Below, one piece after another: positions 1 through 9,477 of a DNA stretch of 64,000 nucleotides. Each line of letters starts with the position of its first letter. Within the stretch, counting starts at the first letter, position 1. The DNA comes from Sinomonas mesophila (lineage in GTDB: Bacteria > Actinomycetota > Actinomycetes > Actinomycetales > Micrococcaceae), in assembly GCF_001999765.1 (NCBI RefSeq), contig NZ_MTIC01000008.1:124001-188000 (forward strand), read 5' to 3'. The translations under genes and the position numbers were made by a program. Under the pieces are notes generated by a model. That model ran no database searches, was not told where the DNA came from, and was given only the letters and a program-made list of their open reading frames with translations.

Positions 1-1723
<1,723 letters not shown>

Positions 1724-1732
1724 TGTGCCACT

Positions 1733-2281
1733 CTACCCCTCGTCGACGAGGGTCCCGGTGACGGGACCCTCGGGGTCGGGGCGCAGCATGTCGCGGGCGT
1801 TTGCCGCGGTGATCTGGATGGTCTCGAGGGCGCGGGCGACCTGGTCGGCGTCCTTGCCGAGGTTGTCGCGGACGACCCGTTCCTGGACCTGGATGATCTT
1901 GAAGGAGTGGTCGAGCTTGAGGTCGCGGGCGTCGTCGACCGTGCGGGCCTCACCTGCCGAGCCGCCGGACATCTTCGGCGCCCGGCCGCCGAACTGCCGC
2001 GCGGCCTCCTCGAACCGTGCCTGGGCGCGGCGCCCGGCGCCCCGGACCGTGAGGAAGACGAAGACGGCGAACGCGAGCCAGCCGAGCGAGATGACGGCCA
2101 CGACCCAGCCGATGACGTCGTTCTGGTTCGCAGCGAAGATCACGGCGACCAGGAAGGCCAGCACGAGCACCGAGAGGCCGAGCGCGCCGACCCTGAACCC
2201 ACCCGGGCGGCGTGACCCCTGGGTTGCGGGACCGGGCTGCTGGGACGGGCTGGGATGGCCGAGACTCTGCATGGGCCCCAT
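1733..2281 (-). CDS. Small membrane protein with two TM helices, unknown function
   Basis: I do not recognise a characterised family. The 182-residue product has a proline- and glutamine-rich cytoplasmic start, two hydrophobic helices at about residues 32-52 and 58-78, then a charged cytoplasmic tail of about 100 residues with a GGRAPKMSGGSAGE linker and a helical segment. The tail ends in a Pro-Asp-Pro-rich stretch. ATG 2281 is the longest start; ATG 2272 has better spacing to a GGGAG sequence. The stop overlaps the putative -10 box of the exonuclease gene. A repeat array begins right after the 5' end of this gene. Confidence 0.7.
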   Translation of the reverse strand: MGPMQSLGHPSPSQQPGPATQGSRRPGGFRVGALGLSVLVLAFLVAVIFAANQNDVIGWVVAVISLGWLAFAVFVFLTVRGAGRRAQARFEEAARQFGGRAPKMSGGSAGEARTVDDARDLKLDHSFKIIQVQERVVRDNLGKDADQVARALETIQITAANARDMLRPDPEGPVTGTLVDEG

Positions 2282-2320
2282 TCTCCCAGACCCGCGGCCC
2301 CGCCCCGCCCATCCATCCCG

Positions 2321-2523
2321 CCGAGATGGGGTGGCGGGACGCCGAGATGGGGTGGTGGGGCGCCGAAGTGGGGTGGTGGGACGCCGAAGTGGGGTGGCGG
2401 GGCGCCGAAGTGGGGTGGTGGGACGCCGAAGTGGGGTGGTGGGACGCCGAAGTGGGGTGGTGGGACGCCGAGATGGGGTGGTGGGACGCCGAGATGGGGT
2501 GGTGGGACGCCGAGATGGGGGGC
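2321..2523 (+). repeat. Direct array of 10 units of 21 bp, family A, locus 1 left arm
   Basis: Ten consecutive units start every 21 bp from 2321 to 2510. Each has the core CCGAGATGGGG or CCGAAGTGGGG followed by a spacer such as TGGTGGGACG. The G-rich strand has closely spaced runs of three and four G. Open frames over the array only mirror the 7-codon period and are not genes. Confidence 0.95.
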
Positions 2524-2723
2524 GCCGGGTCGGGCCGCGGGACCACGCCGTCGTGCCCTTCTGAGCCAGCGAGCATCTGCTGGCTTGGCACGCTTCTGCT
2601 GGGTGAATCCTCCCAGCACAAGCGGCTCAAGGCAGCACCTGTGGAAAGCTCAGCGGGCATGGACTGGCGGACGACGGCGGCTCCTCCACCCCCGGACGTC
2701 GGCTTCCTCATCGGTCCCTGCCG

Positions 2724-2838
2724 CCATCTCGGCGCCCCACCACCCCATCTCGGCGTCCCACCACCCCCATCTCGGCGTCCCACCACCCCATCTCGGCGCC
2801 CCACCACCCCACGTCGCGGTCACGGGACCCCACCTCGG
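2724..2838 (-). repeat. Inverted array of about 6 units of 21 bp, family A, locus 1 right arm
   Basis: The core reads CCCCATCTCGG on the plus strand, the reverse complement of the left-arm core. Units recur at about 2724, 2745, 2767, 2788, 2809 and 2830, with spacer GCGTCCCACCA or similar. The last two units are degenerate. The array stops about 15 bp before the stop codon of the permease gene. Confidence 0.9.
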
Positions 2839-2852
2839 CATCACTGGGCGGG

Positions 2853-3683
2853 TCAGCGGAGGAAGAGCGAGCGCAGGCGGCGGGTCGTGAAGGCGACGCC
2901 CACGAGGATCATGGCGGCGTAGTAGCCCACGTGGATCCAGGTGGCCGGCGTGAAGGCACCGATGCTGATCTGCCGCATGAGCTCGACCCCGTGCCACAGC
3001 GGGAAGGCCTGGACGACCCACTGGATCGGCTCCGGGTACACGGACAGGGGATAGAACGTCGCCGAGAACAGGAAAATCGGCAGCATGACGAAAGTGATCA
3101 GGTCCATCTGCTGGAACGTCTTCATGTAGCTCGTCACGGCCATCCCGAAGCTCGCGAAGCCGAAGGCGACCATGACCGAGGCCGGGACGAGCAGGAGCGC
3201 CCACGGCGTCGTGATGAGCCCCATGATCCCCATGACCCCCGTGAACCCGACGGCGTAGAGGAGCCCGCGGAACAGGGCCATGAAGATCTCCCCCATGGCG
3301 ATGTCCAGCGGGCCGAGGGACGTGTAGAGCATGCCCTGGTAGAGCTTGCCGAAGTGCATCTTGAAGTACACGTTCCACGTCGAGTCGTAGATGGCTCCGT
3401 TCATGGCGGAGACCGCCAGGAGCGCGGGCGCGATGTACGCGGCGTAGGAGATGGGCGTCCCGCCCGGCCCCTCCACCTCGCCCACGAGGCTGCCGAGGCC
3501 GACCCCCATCGAGAGCAGGTAGAACACGGGCTCGAAGAATCCCGAGACGAGCACGATCCAGTTCTGGCTCCGGATGACCCGGAAGCCGCGCCAGATGACG
3601 GCCCGCGCGTTGCGGGCGTAGACCGCGCTGAAGGGTCGGGTGTCCGCGGCGAGGATACCGGCGTCGTCCGGGGGCGCGCTCAC
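2853..3683 (-). CDS. ABC-2 type transporter permease (second of two)
   Basis: A 276-residue integral membrane permease of the NodJ/DrrB-like ABC-2 class, with about six hydrophobic helices and the typical central FGKLYQGMLYTSLGPLDIA amphipathic segment and ATFYPLSVYP loop before the last helices. It should pair with the neighbouring ATPase to export a lipid, polysaccharide or drug; the sequence does not show which. The GTG start at 3683 overlaps the stop of the upstream permease by four bases (GTGA), so translation is likely coupled. Having two distinct permease genes suggests a heterodimeric pore. Confidence 0.92.
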   Translation of the reverse strand: MSAPPDDAGILAADTRPFSAVYARNARAVIWRGFRVIRSQNWIVLVSGFFEPVFYLLSMGVGLGSLVGEVEGPGGTPISYAAYIAPALLAVSAMNGAIYDSTWNVYFKMHFGKLYQGMLYTSLGPLDIAMGEIFMALFRGLLYAVGFTGVMGIMGLITTPWALLLVPASVMVAFGFASFGMAVTSYMKTFQQMDLITFVMLPIFLFSATFYPLSVYPEPIQWVVQAFPLWHGVELMRQISIGAFTPATWIHVGYYAAMILVGVAFTTRRLRSLFLR

Positions 3684-4522
3684 GCCCCGAGCCGCCTCGT
3701 GTAGTTCCGCCCCGCCCACGCGATTCCGACGGCGCCGAGCAGCGCGAGGTACGCGATGTGCACGGCGACGAGCCACGGCGGTTCGGCGAGGCCATAGGAG
3801 ACGGCGCGGCCGAGCTGGTTCCCGTGCCACAGCGGCGAGACCCACCCGATCCACTGCATCGCGGCGGGCATCGTCTCGAGCGGGTAGAACGTCCCGGAGA
3901 AGAGGAACAGGGGCATCACCACGAACCGCTGGATCAAGGAGAATTGGAAGTTCTCCTTCTCGAGCCGGGCGGCATATGCCATGACCGGGGCGCCGAACGC
4001 CATGCCGGTCGCGACGCCGAGCGGGACCAGAAGCCACGCACTCCCGGCCGGGGCGGCGCCGAACGCGAGCATGATGAGGAAGAAGGCAGCGGACTGGACG
4101 GCCAGGCGCGCGCCGACAGCCATGATGTGCCCGGCCGCGAGCTGCCGTGGGGCGAGCGGGGTCACGTGCGGCCCGTAGTAGATGCGGCGCCACTTGAAGC
4201 CGTCCATGACCGGGAACATCATCTCGATCGCACACGTCATGACGGCGCTCGAGACGAGCAGCGCGGGCGCGGAGTACGCGAGGTAGCCCACGCCGTCGAA
4301 CCCGCCGACGACTCTCCGGTCCACGATCGCCGCGAGGCCGATGCCCATCGAGAACAGGTACAGAAGCGGGTTGCCGACGCTGGTGACGACGATCGTGAGC
4401 AGGTAGGCGCGCATGGACCGCAGCTGGTGCTCGGCGAAGTAGAACGAGCCCCAGCGGCGCGCCCGGGCGGCGGAGACCTCAGGCCCGTGGGCGCGCAGCC
4501 GCCCGGCCCCCACCTCAGTCAC
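3680..4522 (-). CDS. ABC-2 type transporter permease (first of two)
   Basis: A 280-residue permease paralogous to the next gene. It has about six membrane helices, the DGFKWRRIYYGPHVTPLAPRQ type cytoplasmic segment and the SGTFYPLETMP loop typical of ABC-2 (NodJ/DrrB-like) proteins. The start is a GTG at 4522, eight bases after the ATPase stop. The stop overlaps the next gene by four bases. The tight packing ATPase, permease, permease indicates one operon read from about 5.5 kb toward 2.8 kb. The substrate is unknown. Confidence 0.92.
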   Translation of the reverse strand: MTEVGAGRLRAHGPEVSAARARRWGSFYFAEHQLRSMRAYLLTIVVTSVGNPLLYLFSMGIGLAAIVDRRVVGGFDGVGYLAYSAPALLVSSAVMTCAIEMMFPVMDGFKWRRIYYGPHVTPLAPRQLAAGHIMAVGARLAVQSAAFFLIMLAFGAAPAGSAWLLVPLGVATGMAFGAPVMAYAARLEKENFQFSLIQRFVVMPLFLFSGTFYPLETMPAAMQWIGWVSPLWHGNQLGRAVSYGLAEPPWLVAVHIAYLALLGAVGIAWAGRNYTRRLGA

Positions 4523-4530
4523 CCCGCACC

Positions 4531-5508
4531 TCAGTCAACGAGGGACCGTCCCGTCAGGCGCAGGAAGACGTCCTCGAGCGATGCCCGCCGCACGAGGGAA
4601 GTCAGCGGGTGCAGGCCACTGGCGCGGATGCGCTCGAGCGAGCGCTCGCCGTCGTCCGTGTAGACGAGGAGGCGGTCGGGCAGCGCCTCGATCCGCTCGC
4701 CCACGTCCTCGAGCCGACGCACGACGGCGGCGTTCCGCTCCGCGCCGAAGCGCACCTCGAGCACTTCCCGGCTCGAGTGCTCCCGGATGAGCGCCGCGGG
4801 CGAGCCCTCGGCCATGATCCTGCCCTTGTCGACGACGATGATGCGGTCGCACAGCTGCTCGGCCTCGTCCATGTAGTGGGTCGTCACCACGAGGGTCACG
4901 CCCTGTTCCTTGAGCCGGAACAGCCGGTCCCACAGGATGTGCCTGGCCTGCGGGTCCAGGCCCGTGGTGGGCTCGTCGAGCAGGAGGATCCTCGGCTCGT
5001 TGACGAGCGAGCGGGCGATCGTGAGGCGGCGCTTCATGCCCCCCGAGAGCGAGTCGACCTTCGCGGCGGCCTTCTCCTCGAGCTGGGCGAAGGCAAGCAG
5101 CTCGTCGGCGCGCTGGCGCAGGTAGGCCAGCGGCAGGCCGAAGTAGCGCCCGTAGACGATGAGGTTGTCCCGCACGCGCAGCTCCTCGTCGAGGTTGTCC
5201 TGCTGGGGGACGACGCCGAGGTGCGCCCGCACCTCGGGGCCCTGGCGCTCGGGGTCGAGCCCCATGATCGTCAGGCGCCCGGACGTGCGCTGGGTGACGC
5301 CGCCGATCATCCGCATCGTCGTGGACTTGCCCGCGCCGTTCGGCCCGAGGAGGCCGAAGGACTCCCCCGCCGCGACCTCGAAGCTGATCCCGTCCACGGC
5401 TGCGAAGCCGCCGTACCGCTTGACGAGGTTCTCGGCCGAGATCACGGGTCGGCGCGGCGCCCCGTCGTCCGCGGGCGCCCTCGGGGAGGGAGCTGCTTGG
5501 TGTGACAC
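4531..5508 (-). CDS. ABC transporter ATP-binding protein, DrrA/NodI-like
   Basis: A 325-residue cytoplasmic ATPase for the two downstream permeases. It has Walker A GPNGAGKST near residue 54, the Q-loop VPQQDNLDEE, signature LSGGMKRRL, Walker B ILLLDEPTTGLDP and the switch histidine in TTHYMDEAEQ. The extra C-terminal domain of about 90 residues is typical of DrrA-like proteins. The GTG at 5508 is the best start, after a low-complexity N-terminus. Family members export antibiotics, lipids or lipo-oligosaccharides; I cannot choose among these. The LysR gene next door is on the same strand but separated by 44 bp. Confidence 0.95.
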   Translation of the reverse strand: MSHQAAPSPRAPADDGAPRRPVISAENLVKRYGGFAAVDGISFEVAAGESFGLLGPNGAGKSTTMRMIGGVTQRTSGRLTIMGLDPERQGPEVRAHLGVVPQQDNLDEELRVRDNLIVYGRYFGLPLAYLRQRADELLAFAQLEEKAAAKVDSLSGGMKRRLTIARSLVNEPRILLLDEPTTGLDPQARHILWDRLFRLKEQGVTLVVTTHYMDEAEQLCDRIIVVDKGRIMAEGSPAALIREHSSREVLEVRFGAERNAAVVRRLEDVGERIEALPDRLLVYTDDGERSLERIRASGLHPLTSLVRRASLEDVFLRLTGRSLVD

Positions 5509-5552
5509 TCATCGCACACTAGCGCGAGCCCGAACCTTCCGCAACGAGTCTT

Positions 5553-6470
5553 TCACAACGACGCTGGCGCGCTCCCGAGGGCCTCGACGGCGAAGTCCAC
5601 GAGCGCCGCCGCGCGAGGGGTGAGCGCCATCTCCTCGGGCCAGATGGCCACGACGTTCGTGCCCATCCCCGGCGGGTCGAGCGGCCGCACGGCGAGCGGG
5701 CGCCCCTCGACGCTCACGGGGATGCTGTTCGGGCGGGACATGAGCAGGCCGTAGCCGACACCGCGGGCGACGAGCGCCTGGACCAGGATGACCTGCGGGA
5801 CGCTCGCGACGATGCGCGGCGTCAGCCCCCGGGCCGCGAACACGCTGTGGGTGTTGGCGGTGCTGGGGCTCGACTCGTACATGACGAGCGGCTCGGGAGC
5901 GAGGTCCGCGAGGTCGACGGCGTCGCCGGCCGCGAGCGGGTGGTCCGCGGGCAGCACGGCCTCGAGCTCGGTCGGGAAGATCTCCCGCTGCGTGTATCCG
6001 GTCGGCAGGAGCATGTCGTAGACGATCGCGACGTCGAGCCGGCCGGACTGCAGCGCCGGCAGGAGGTCGTCGTGCGTGCCCACGGTGATCTCGACGTCGA
6101 CCTCCGGGAACCGCCGCGGGAAGCCGTCGAGGATCTCGGGGACGACGGCGCTCGCGAAGCTCGCGAAGCAGCCGAGCTTCACCGGCCCGCGCAGCCCCCC
6201 GCCGTCGCCCTTGGCCCCGAGCACGAGCTCGCGCGTGTCCGCGAGGATCCCGCGCGCGCGGGCGGCGAAGTGCTGGCCGGCGGGGGTGAGCTGGAGGCCG
6301 CGGGCCTTCCGGCGCACGCAGAGCTGCTCGCCCACCGTGCGCTCGAGTGCCGTGATCGCCTGCGAGAGGGCGGACTCGGAGATGTGCAGGTGGTCGGCCG
6401 CGGCGCTGATCGTGGGGAAGTCCGCGAGCGCGGAGAAGAGCTCCAGCTGCCGGAGGGTCACGTCGGTCAC
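5553..6470 (-). CDS. LysR family transcriptional regulator
   Basis: A 305-residue DNA-binding regulator. The winged helix-turn-helix lies at residues 1-60, with the typical pattern TISAAADHLHISESALSQAI followed by the ALERTVGEQL wing. The effector-binding domain (about residues 90-295) has the periplasmic-binding-protein-like fold, including LKLGCFAS-type and MYESSPS ligand-loop sequences. It is divergent from the MHS transporter gene at 6697 across a 226-bp gap, the classic arrangement in which a LysR protein controls the divergent gene and itself. The inducer is probably the transporter's substrate, an aromatic or organic acid. Confidence 0.93.
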   Translation of the reverse strand: MTDVTLRQLELFSALADFPTISAAADHLHISESALSQAITALERTVGEQLCVRRKARGLQLTPAGQHFAARARGILADTRELVLGAKGDGGGLRGPVKLGCFASFASAVVPEILDGFPRRFPEVDVEITVGTHDDLLPALQSGRLDVAIVYDMLLPTGYTQREIFPTELEAVLPADHPLAAGDAVDLADLAPEPLVMYESSPSTANTHSVFAARGLTPRIVASVPQVILVQALVARGVGYGLLMSRPNSIPVSVEGRPLAVRPLDPPGMGTNVVAIWPEEMALTPRAAALVDFAVEALGSAPASL

Positions 6471-6578
6471 GGTTCTCGGCCTTCCATCGTCGCGGCGCGG
6501 CAGGCCGCCGCCCGCCTCTACTTAAGCTGACTCGAACTATATTGACAGATTTCTGAAGTTTACATAAGGAAGTATGGG

Positions 6579-6597
6579 GGTCCACCATGGTGGTACC
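6579..6597. promoter_or_regulatory. Near-perfect palindrome in the lysR/MFS divergent promoter region
   Basis: The 12-bp core CCACCATGGTGG is a perfect palindrome and the outer bases GGT/ACC extend it with one offset base. It lies about 100 bp before the transporter start and downstream of a TTGACA (6543-6548) that is the best -35 candidate. It could be an operator or only reflect the leader ORF start codon inside it. Confidence 0.45.
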
Positions 6598-6700
6598 GCC
6601 GCCTCCCCGACACCAGCGCACCGCCGCGCGCCCCCGCGGCCACAAGCCGCCCCAGTCCGACGTCGCCGCCGACGCCGACCAGCAAGGACTTGAGCAATGA
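6587..6700 (+). CDS. Possible 37-residue leader peptide overlapping the transporter start
   Basis: The ATG inside the palindrome at 6587 opens 37 codons that end in a TGA overlapping the transporter ATG by four bases (ATGA). The product is proline-, arginine- and glutamine-rich with no recognisable domain. A run of G (6576-6580) six bases upstream could serve as ribosome binding site. If translated, it would couple transporter translation to the leader. It may instead be a chance open frame in GC-rich DNA. Confidence 0.3.
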   Translation: MVVPPPPRHQRTAARPRGHKPPQSDVAADADQQGLEQ

Positions 6701-8097
6701 ACACTTCCGGCGCCTCCGCCGCATCCAGCGCGTCCAGCGCAACCAATCAGCGAAGGGTCGCCTTCGCGACGATCATCGGCACGACGATCGAGTGGTACGA
6801 CTTCTTCATCTACGCCACGGGCGCTGCCCTGGTCTTCGCCGAGCTCTTCTTCAAGCCCGCGGGCAGCGACATCGCCCTGCTGCTCTCGTTCGCCACCGTG
6901 GGCCTCTCGTTCCTCTTCCGCCCCCTCGGGGCGTTCCTGGCGGGCCACTTCGGCGACGTCATCGGTCGCCGCGCCATGCTGGTCATCACCCTGCTGCTCA
7001 TGGGCGCGGCGACGACCCTCATCGGCTTCCTGCCCACCTTCGCCCAGATCGGCGTCGCGGCGCCGATCCTCCTGCTTGCCCTGCGCATCATCCAGGGCAT
7101 CTCCGCCGGCGGCGAATGGGGCGGGGCCGTCCTCATGGCCGTCGAGCACGCTCCTGCGGACCGCCGGGGCCGCGCGGGCTCCTACCCGCAGCTCGGCGTC
7201 CCGCTCGGCATGCTCCTCGCCTCAGGCGTCATGGCGCTCATGACCGGGGTCATCTCGCCCGGTGCGGCCTTCCTCGAGTGGGGCTGGCGCGTGCCGTTCA
7301 TCGTGAGCATCGTGCTCATCGGCGTGGGCTACTTCGTGCGCCGCTCGGTCGACGAGAGCCCCGTCTTCGTAGAGATCGCCGAGCGCGGCCAGCAGACCAA
7401 GGTCCCGATCGTGGCGCTGTTCCGCCGTCACTGGCACCTGGTGGCCCTCGCGGCCCTCGTCTTCGTGGGCAACAATGCGGCGGGCTACATGACCACCGGC
7501 GGCTTCATCCAGGGCTACGCGACCAACGGGCTCGCGATGGACCGGACCGCCGTCCTCGTGGCCGCCACGGTCGGCTCGGCCGCGTGGCTGGTCTCGACCC
7601 TCGCGGCGGGGATCCTGTCCGATGCGATCGGCCGGAAGAAGACGTACCTCGTCGGCTTCGTCCTCCAGGCGCTCGTCCTGTTCCCGGTCTTCTGGCTGAT
7701 CAACACGGCGACCCTTGCCGGGCTCTACGCGGGCCTCATCATCCTCTCGATCGGCCTCGGCCTCACGTACGGGCCCCAGGCAGCGCTGTACTCCGAGATC
7801 TTCCCCGCCTCGGTGCGCTTCTCGGGGGTCTCGATCTCCTACGCGATCGGCGCGATCCTCGGCGGGGCCTTCGCGCCGACGATCGCCCAGGCCCTGCTCC
7901 AGGCGACCAGGACGACGGCGGCCGTGTCCCTCTACCTGCTCGTCGCAACCCTCGTCTCCATCGGCGCGGTGCTGTGCCTGCGGGACCGCAGCGGCATCCC
8001 GCTCGGCCCCGCGCACGAGGAGGAGCAGGCGGTCGGCGCCACCGTCTTCTACGCGGCCCGCACCCCCGCCAGGGACGAGGCCCCGGCCACCGTTTGA
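6697..8097 (+). CDS. MFS transporter, metabolite:H+ symporter (MHS) family, ShiA/ProP-like
   Basis: A 466-residue major facilitator with about 12 membrane helices. The signature of the MHS group is clear: TIIGTTIEWYDFFIY in helix 1, FRPLGAFLAGHFGDVIGRR between helices 2 and 3, and ISAGGEWGGAVLMAVEHAP in helix 4. Members take up shikimate, proline/betaine, alpha-ketoglutarate or aromatic acids with protons. AAGGA lies eight bases before the ATG. The divergent LysR gene is the likely regulator. The tail after helix 12 is short and charged. The substrate cannot be read from sequence. Confidence 0.92.
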   Translation: MNTSGASAASSASSATNQRRVAFATIIGTTIEWYDFFIYATGAALVFAELFFKPAGSDIALLLSFATVGLSFLFRPLGAFLAGHFGDVIGRRAMLVITLLLMGAATTLIGFLPTFAQIGVAAPILLLALRIIQGISAGGEWGGAVLMAVEHAPADRRGRAGSYPQLGVPLGMLLASGVMALMTGVISPGAAFLEWGWRVPFIVSIVLIGVGYFVRRSVDESPVFVEIAERGQQTKVPIVALFRRHWHLVALAALVFVGNNAAGYMTTGGFIQGYATNGLAMDRTAVLVAATVGSAAWLVSTLAAGILSDAIGRKKTYLVGFVLQALVLFPVFWLINTATLAGLYAGLIILSIGLGLTYGPQAALYSEIFPASVRFSGVSISYAIGAILGGAFAPTIAQALLQATRTTAAVSLYLLVATLVSIGAVLCLRDRSGIPLGPAHEEEQAVGATVFYAARTPARDEAPATV

Positions 8098-8115
8098 CCC
8101 TTTGACGCCATCCTT

Positions 8116-8214
8116 TCGGGTACGCATCTCGTCGCCGAATCGCCATTTCGGGTGCACGCTGGTTGGCCCCCCGTGCACCCGAAAGGCCGAAAGCGCGTCG
8201 AGATGCGTACCCGA
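8116..8214. repeat. Bipartite nested palindrome, family C copy 1
   Basis: Outer arms TCGGGTACGCATCTCG (8116-8131) and CGAGATGCGTACCCGA (8199-8214) are perfect reverse complements. Nested inside, TTCGGGTGCACG (8147-8158) pairs perfectly with CGTGCACCCGAA (8172-8183). The whole could fold as a stem within a stem. It lies between the convergent transporter and SHOCT protein genes. Confidence 0.9.
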
Positions 8215-8223
8215 GATGAGGAC

Positions 8224-8262
8224 GGGCGACGGCGACACCCCAGGTGGGTGCCGCCGTCGCCC
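8224..8262 (+). terminator. Hairpin terminator with GACGGCG stem
   Basis: GGGCGACGGCG pairs with CGCCGTCGCCC around a short GC-rich loop. It lies 127 bp after the MHS transporter stop, between two family C palindromes, and could stop transcription from either side. Confidence 0.6.
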
Positions 8263-8298
8263 GCTGCTGAGCCGCCCGCTGCTGGGCCGCCGCCCGCC

Positions 8299-8368
8299 TT
8301 CGGGTACACCGCGGGCCAGCCGCCGTGCACCCGAAATGCCCGAAACGCGTCGAGATCCGTACCCGAGA
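8299..8368. repeat. Partial bipartite palindrome, family C copy 2
   Basis: This copy keeps the inner pair, TTCGGGTACAC with CGTGCACCCGAA (ending 8335), and the right outer arm CGAGATCCGTACCCGA, but lacks the left outer arm. It ends about ten bases before the stop codon of the SHOCT protein gene. Confidence 0.8.
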
Positions 8369-8379
8369 CGGGGATGGGG

Positions 8380-8664
8380 TCAGGGCTTCTTGCGGTCGGC
8401 CCTCAGGACCTCGAGCCGCTGGCGGTACTCGGTCTCGTCGATCTCGCCGCGGGCGTAGCGCTCCCGGAGCACCGACTCGGCGCCCGCGCCCTGCATCTCG
8501 CTGGCATGCCGGCCCCACCAGAAGCGGCGCGCGAGCGCGAAGAACAGGATGAGCACGAGGATCCAGAACAGCGGGATCAGGAGGAACCACGGCCCCGCCC
8601 ACGCTCCGGCCCAGGGGCCCGTGTAGTCCGCGGCGGTCTGTGCCGCGATGAGTGCTGCAGTCAT
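8380..8664 (-). CDS. Small membrane protein with C-terminal SHOCT domain
   Basis: A 94-residue protein with one membrane helix (about residues 26-46, rich in Phe, Leu and Ile) followed by a cytoplasmic tail ending in a SHOCT motif: LRERYARGEIDETEYRQRLE, the short two-helix C-terminal domain found in many bacteria. SHOCT domains are thought to mediate oligomerisation. GGAGA lies seven bases before the ATG. The gene follows the two-component genes on the same strand, and the gap upstream of it carries the candidate response-regulator site, so it is probably a target of that system. Confidence 0.82.
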   Translation of the reverse strand: MTAALIAAQTAADYTGPWAGAWAGPWFLLIPLFWILVLILFFALARRFWWGRHASEMQGAGAESVLRERYARGEIDETEYRQRLEVLRADRKKP

Positions 8665-8778
8665 GGCGTCGTCTCCCAGACTCTGTGATGCCGGCTGGCC
8701 TTCAGCCGCTGCCTCCAGTCTTCGCGCTGGCCGCGGCCCGCGCGTCGGCCGCCGGGAGTCACTTCGCGGGCCGCCGCC

Positions 8779-8794
8779 TACTCCCGCGGGAGCA
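8779..8794. promoter_or_regulatory. Candidate response-regulator operator upstream of the SHOCT gene
   Basis: TACTCCCGCGGGAGCA is a near-perfect inverted repeat. Fourteen of 16 positions match TACTCCCGCTGGAGTA at 10687-10702, upstream of the histidine kinase gene. The site is about 115 bp before the SHOCT gene start. Confidence 0.6.
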
Positions 8795-8808
8795 TGCGGG
8801 GCTGCGCC

Positions 8809-9477
8809 TCAGGCGAGCCAGCCCGGCCGTACGAGCCCCGATTCGTAGGCCAGCACGACGAGCTGCGCCCGGTCCCGCAGCCCGAGCTTGGTCATCGCGC
8901 GCGAGACATGCGTCTTCGCCGTGAGCGGGGTGATGACGAGCCGGGCCGCGATCTCGGCATTGTTGAGCCCCTGCCCGACGAGCGCCACGACCTCCCGCTC
9001 GCGCTCGGTGAGGAGTCCGACGTCGGCCGGGGCCCTCCCGGCCTCCGCTGGCCTCTCCGCGGCGAGCCGCTCGAGGAGGCGGCGGGTGACGGACGGGGAG
9101 AGCATCGCGTCGCCGTCGTGCACCGCGCGGACCGCGCGGATGAGCTCCTCCGGCTCGGTGTCCTTGACCAGGAAGCCGCTCGCCCCGGCACGGATCGCGC
9201 CCGTGACGTACTCGTCGAGCTCGAAGGTCGTGAGGATGACGACGCGCAGCCCGCCCGGCGCGGATTCGAGGATCCGGCGCGTGGCCTCGAGCCCGTCGCC
9301 GCCGGGCATCCGGATGTCCATGAGCACGACGTCGGGGGCGAGCCGGAGCGACTCGGACACCGCCTCCGCCCCGGAACCGGCCTCGCCCACGACCTCCATG
9401 TCCGGCTCGGCGTCCAGCAGCGCCCGGAAGCCCGCCCGGATGAGCGCCTGGTCGTCGGCGATGAGGATGCGGATCAC
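8809..9477 (-). CDS. NarL/LuxR family response regulator
   Basis: A 222-residue cytoplasmic transcription factor. The receiver domain (1-120) has the acidic pair DD at 8-9, the phosphoacceptor Asp54 in VVLMDIRMPGGDG, and the switch threonine and Lys104-type loop FLVKDTEPEEL. The C-terminal LuxR-type helix-turn-helix is LTEREREVVALVGQGLNNAE through AKTHVSRAMTKLGL. The GTG start at 9477 overlaps the kinase stop by four bases, so the pair is translationally coupled. The two copies of a TACTCCCGCnGGAGyA inverted repeat nearby are its likely binding sites. Confidence 0.95.
   Translation of the reverse strand: MIRILIADDQALIRAGFRALLDAEPDMEVVGEAGSGAEAVSESLRLAPDVVLMDIRMPGGDGLEATRRILESAPGGLRVVILTTFELDEYVTGAIRAGASGFLVKDTEPEELIRAVRAVHDGDAMLSPSVTRRLLERLAAERPAEAGRAPADVGLLTEREREVVALVGQGLNNAEIAARLVITPLTAKTHVSRAMTKLGLRDRAQLVVLAYESGLVRPGWLA

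Larger units (their letters stand above)
2282..2852. other. 571-bp intergenic region made of two opposed family A arrays and a spacer
   Basis: The region holds no gene I can support. It contains the 10-unit G-rich array (2321-2523), a 200-bp spacer (2524-2723), and a shorter array of the same motif in inverted orientation (2724-2838). The spacer has a short hairpin, AGCCAGC/GCTGGCT, around 2562-2585. Both neighbouring genes are on the minus strand, so the array pair lies between the 5' end of the small membrane protein gene and the 3' end of the permease gene. Confidence 0.85.

Noticed and set aside
2321-2523. Long open frames in several phases over the 21-bp repeats (MGWWDAE-type products)
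   Set aside because: The 21-bp period equals seven codons, so any frame free of stops stays open. There is no conserved domain, and the frames run across both arrays and spacers.
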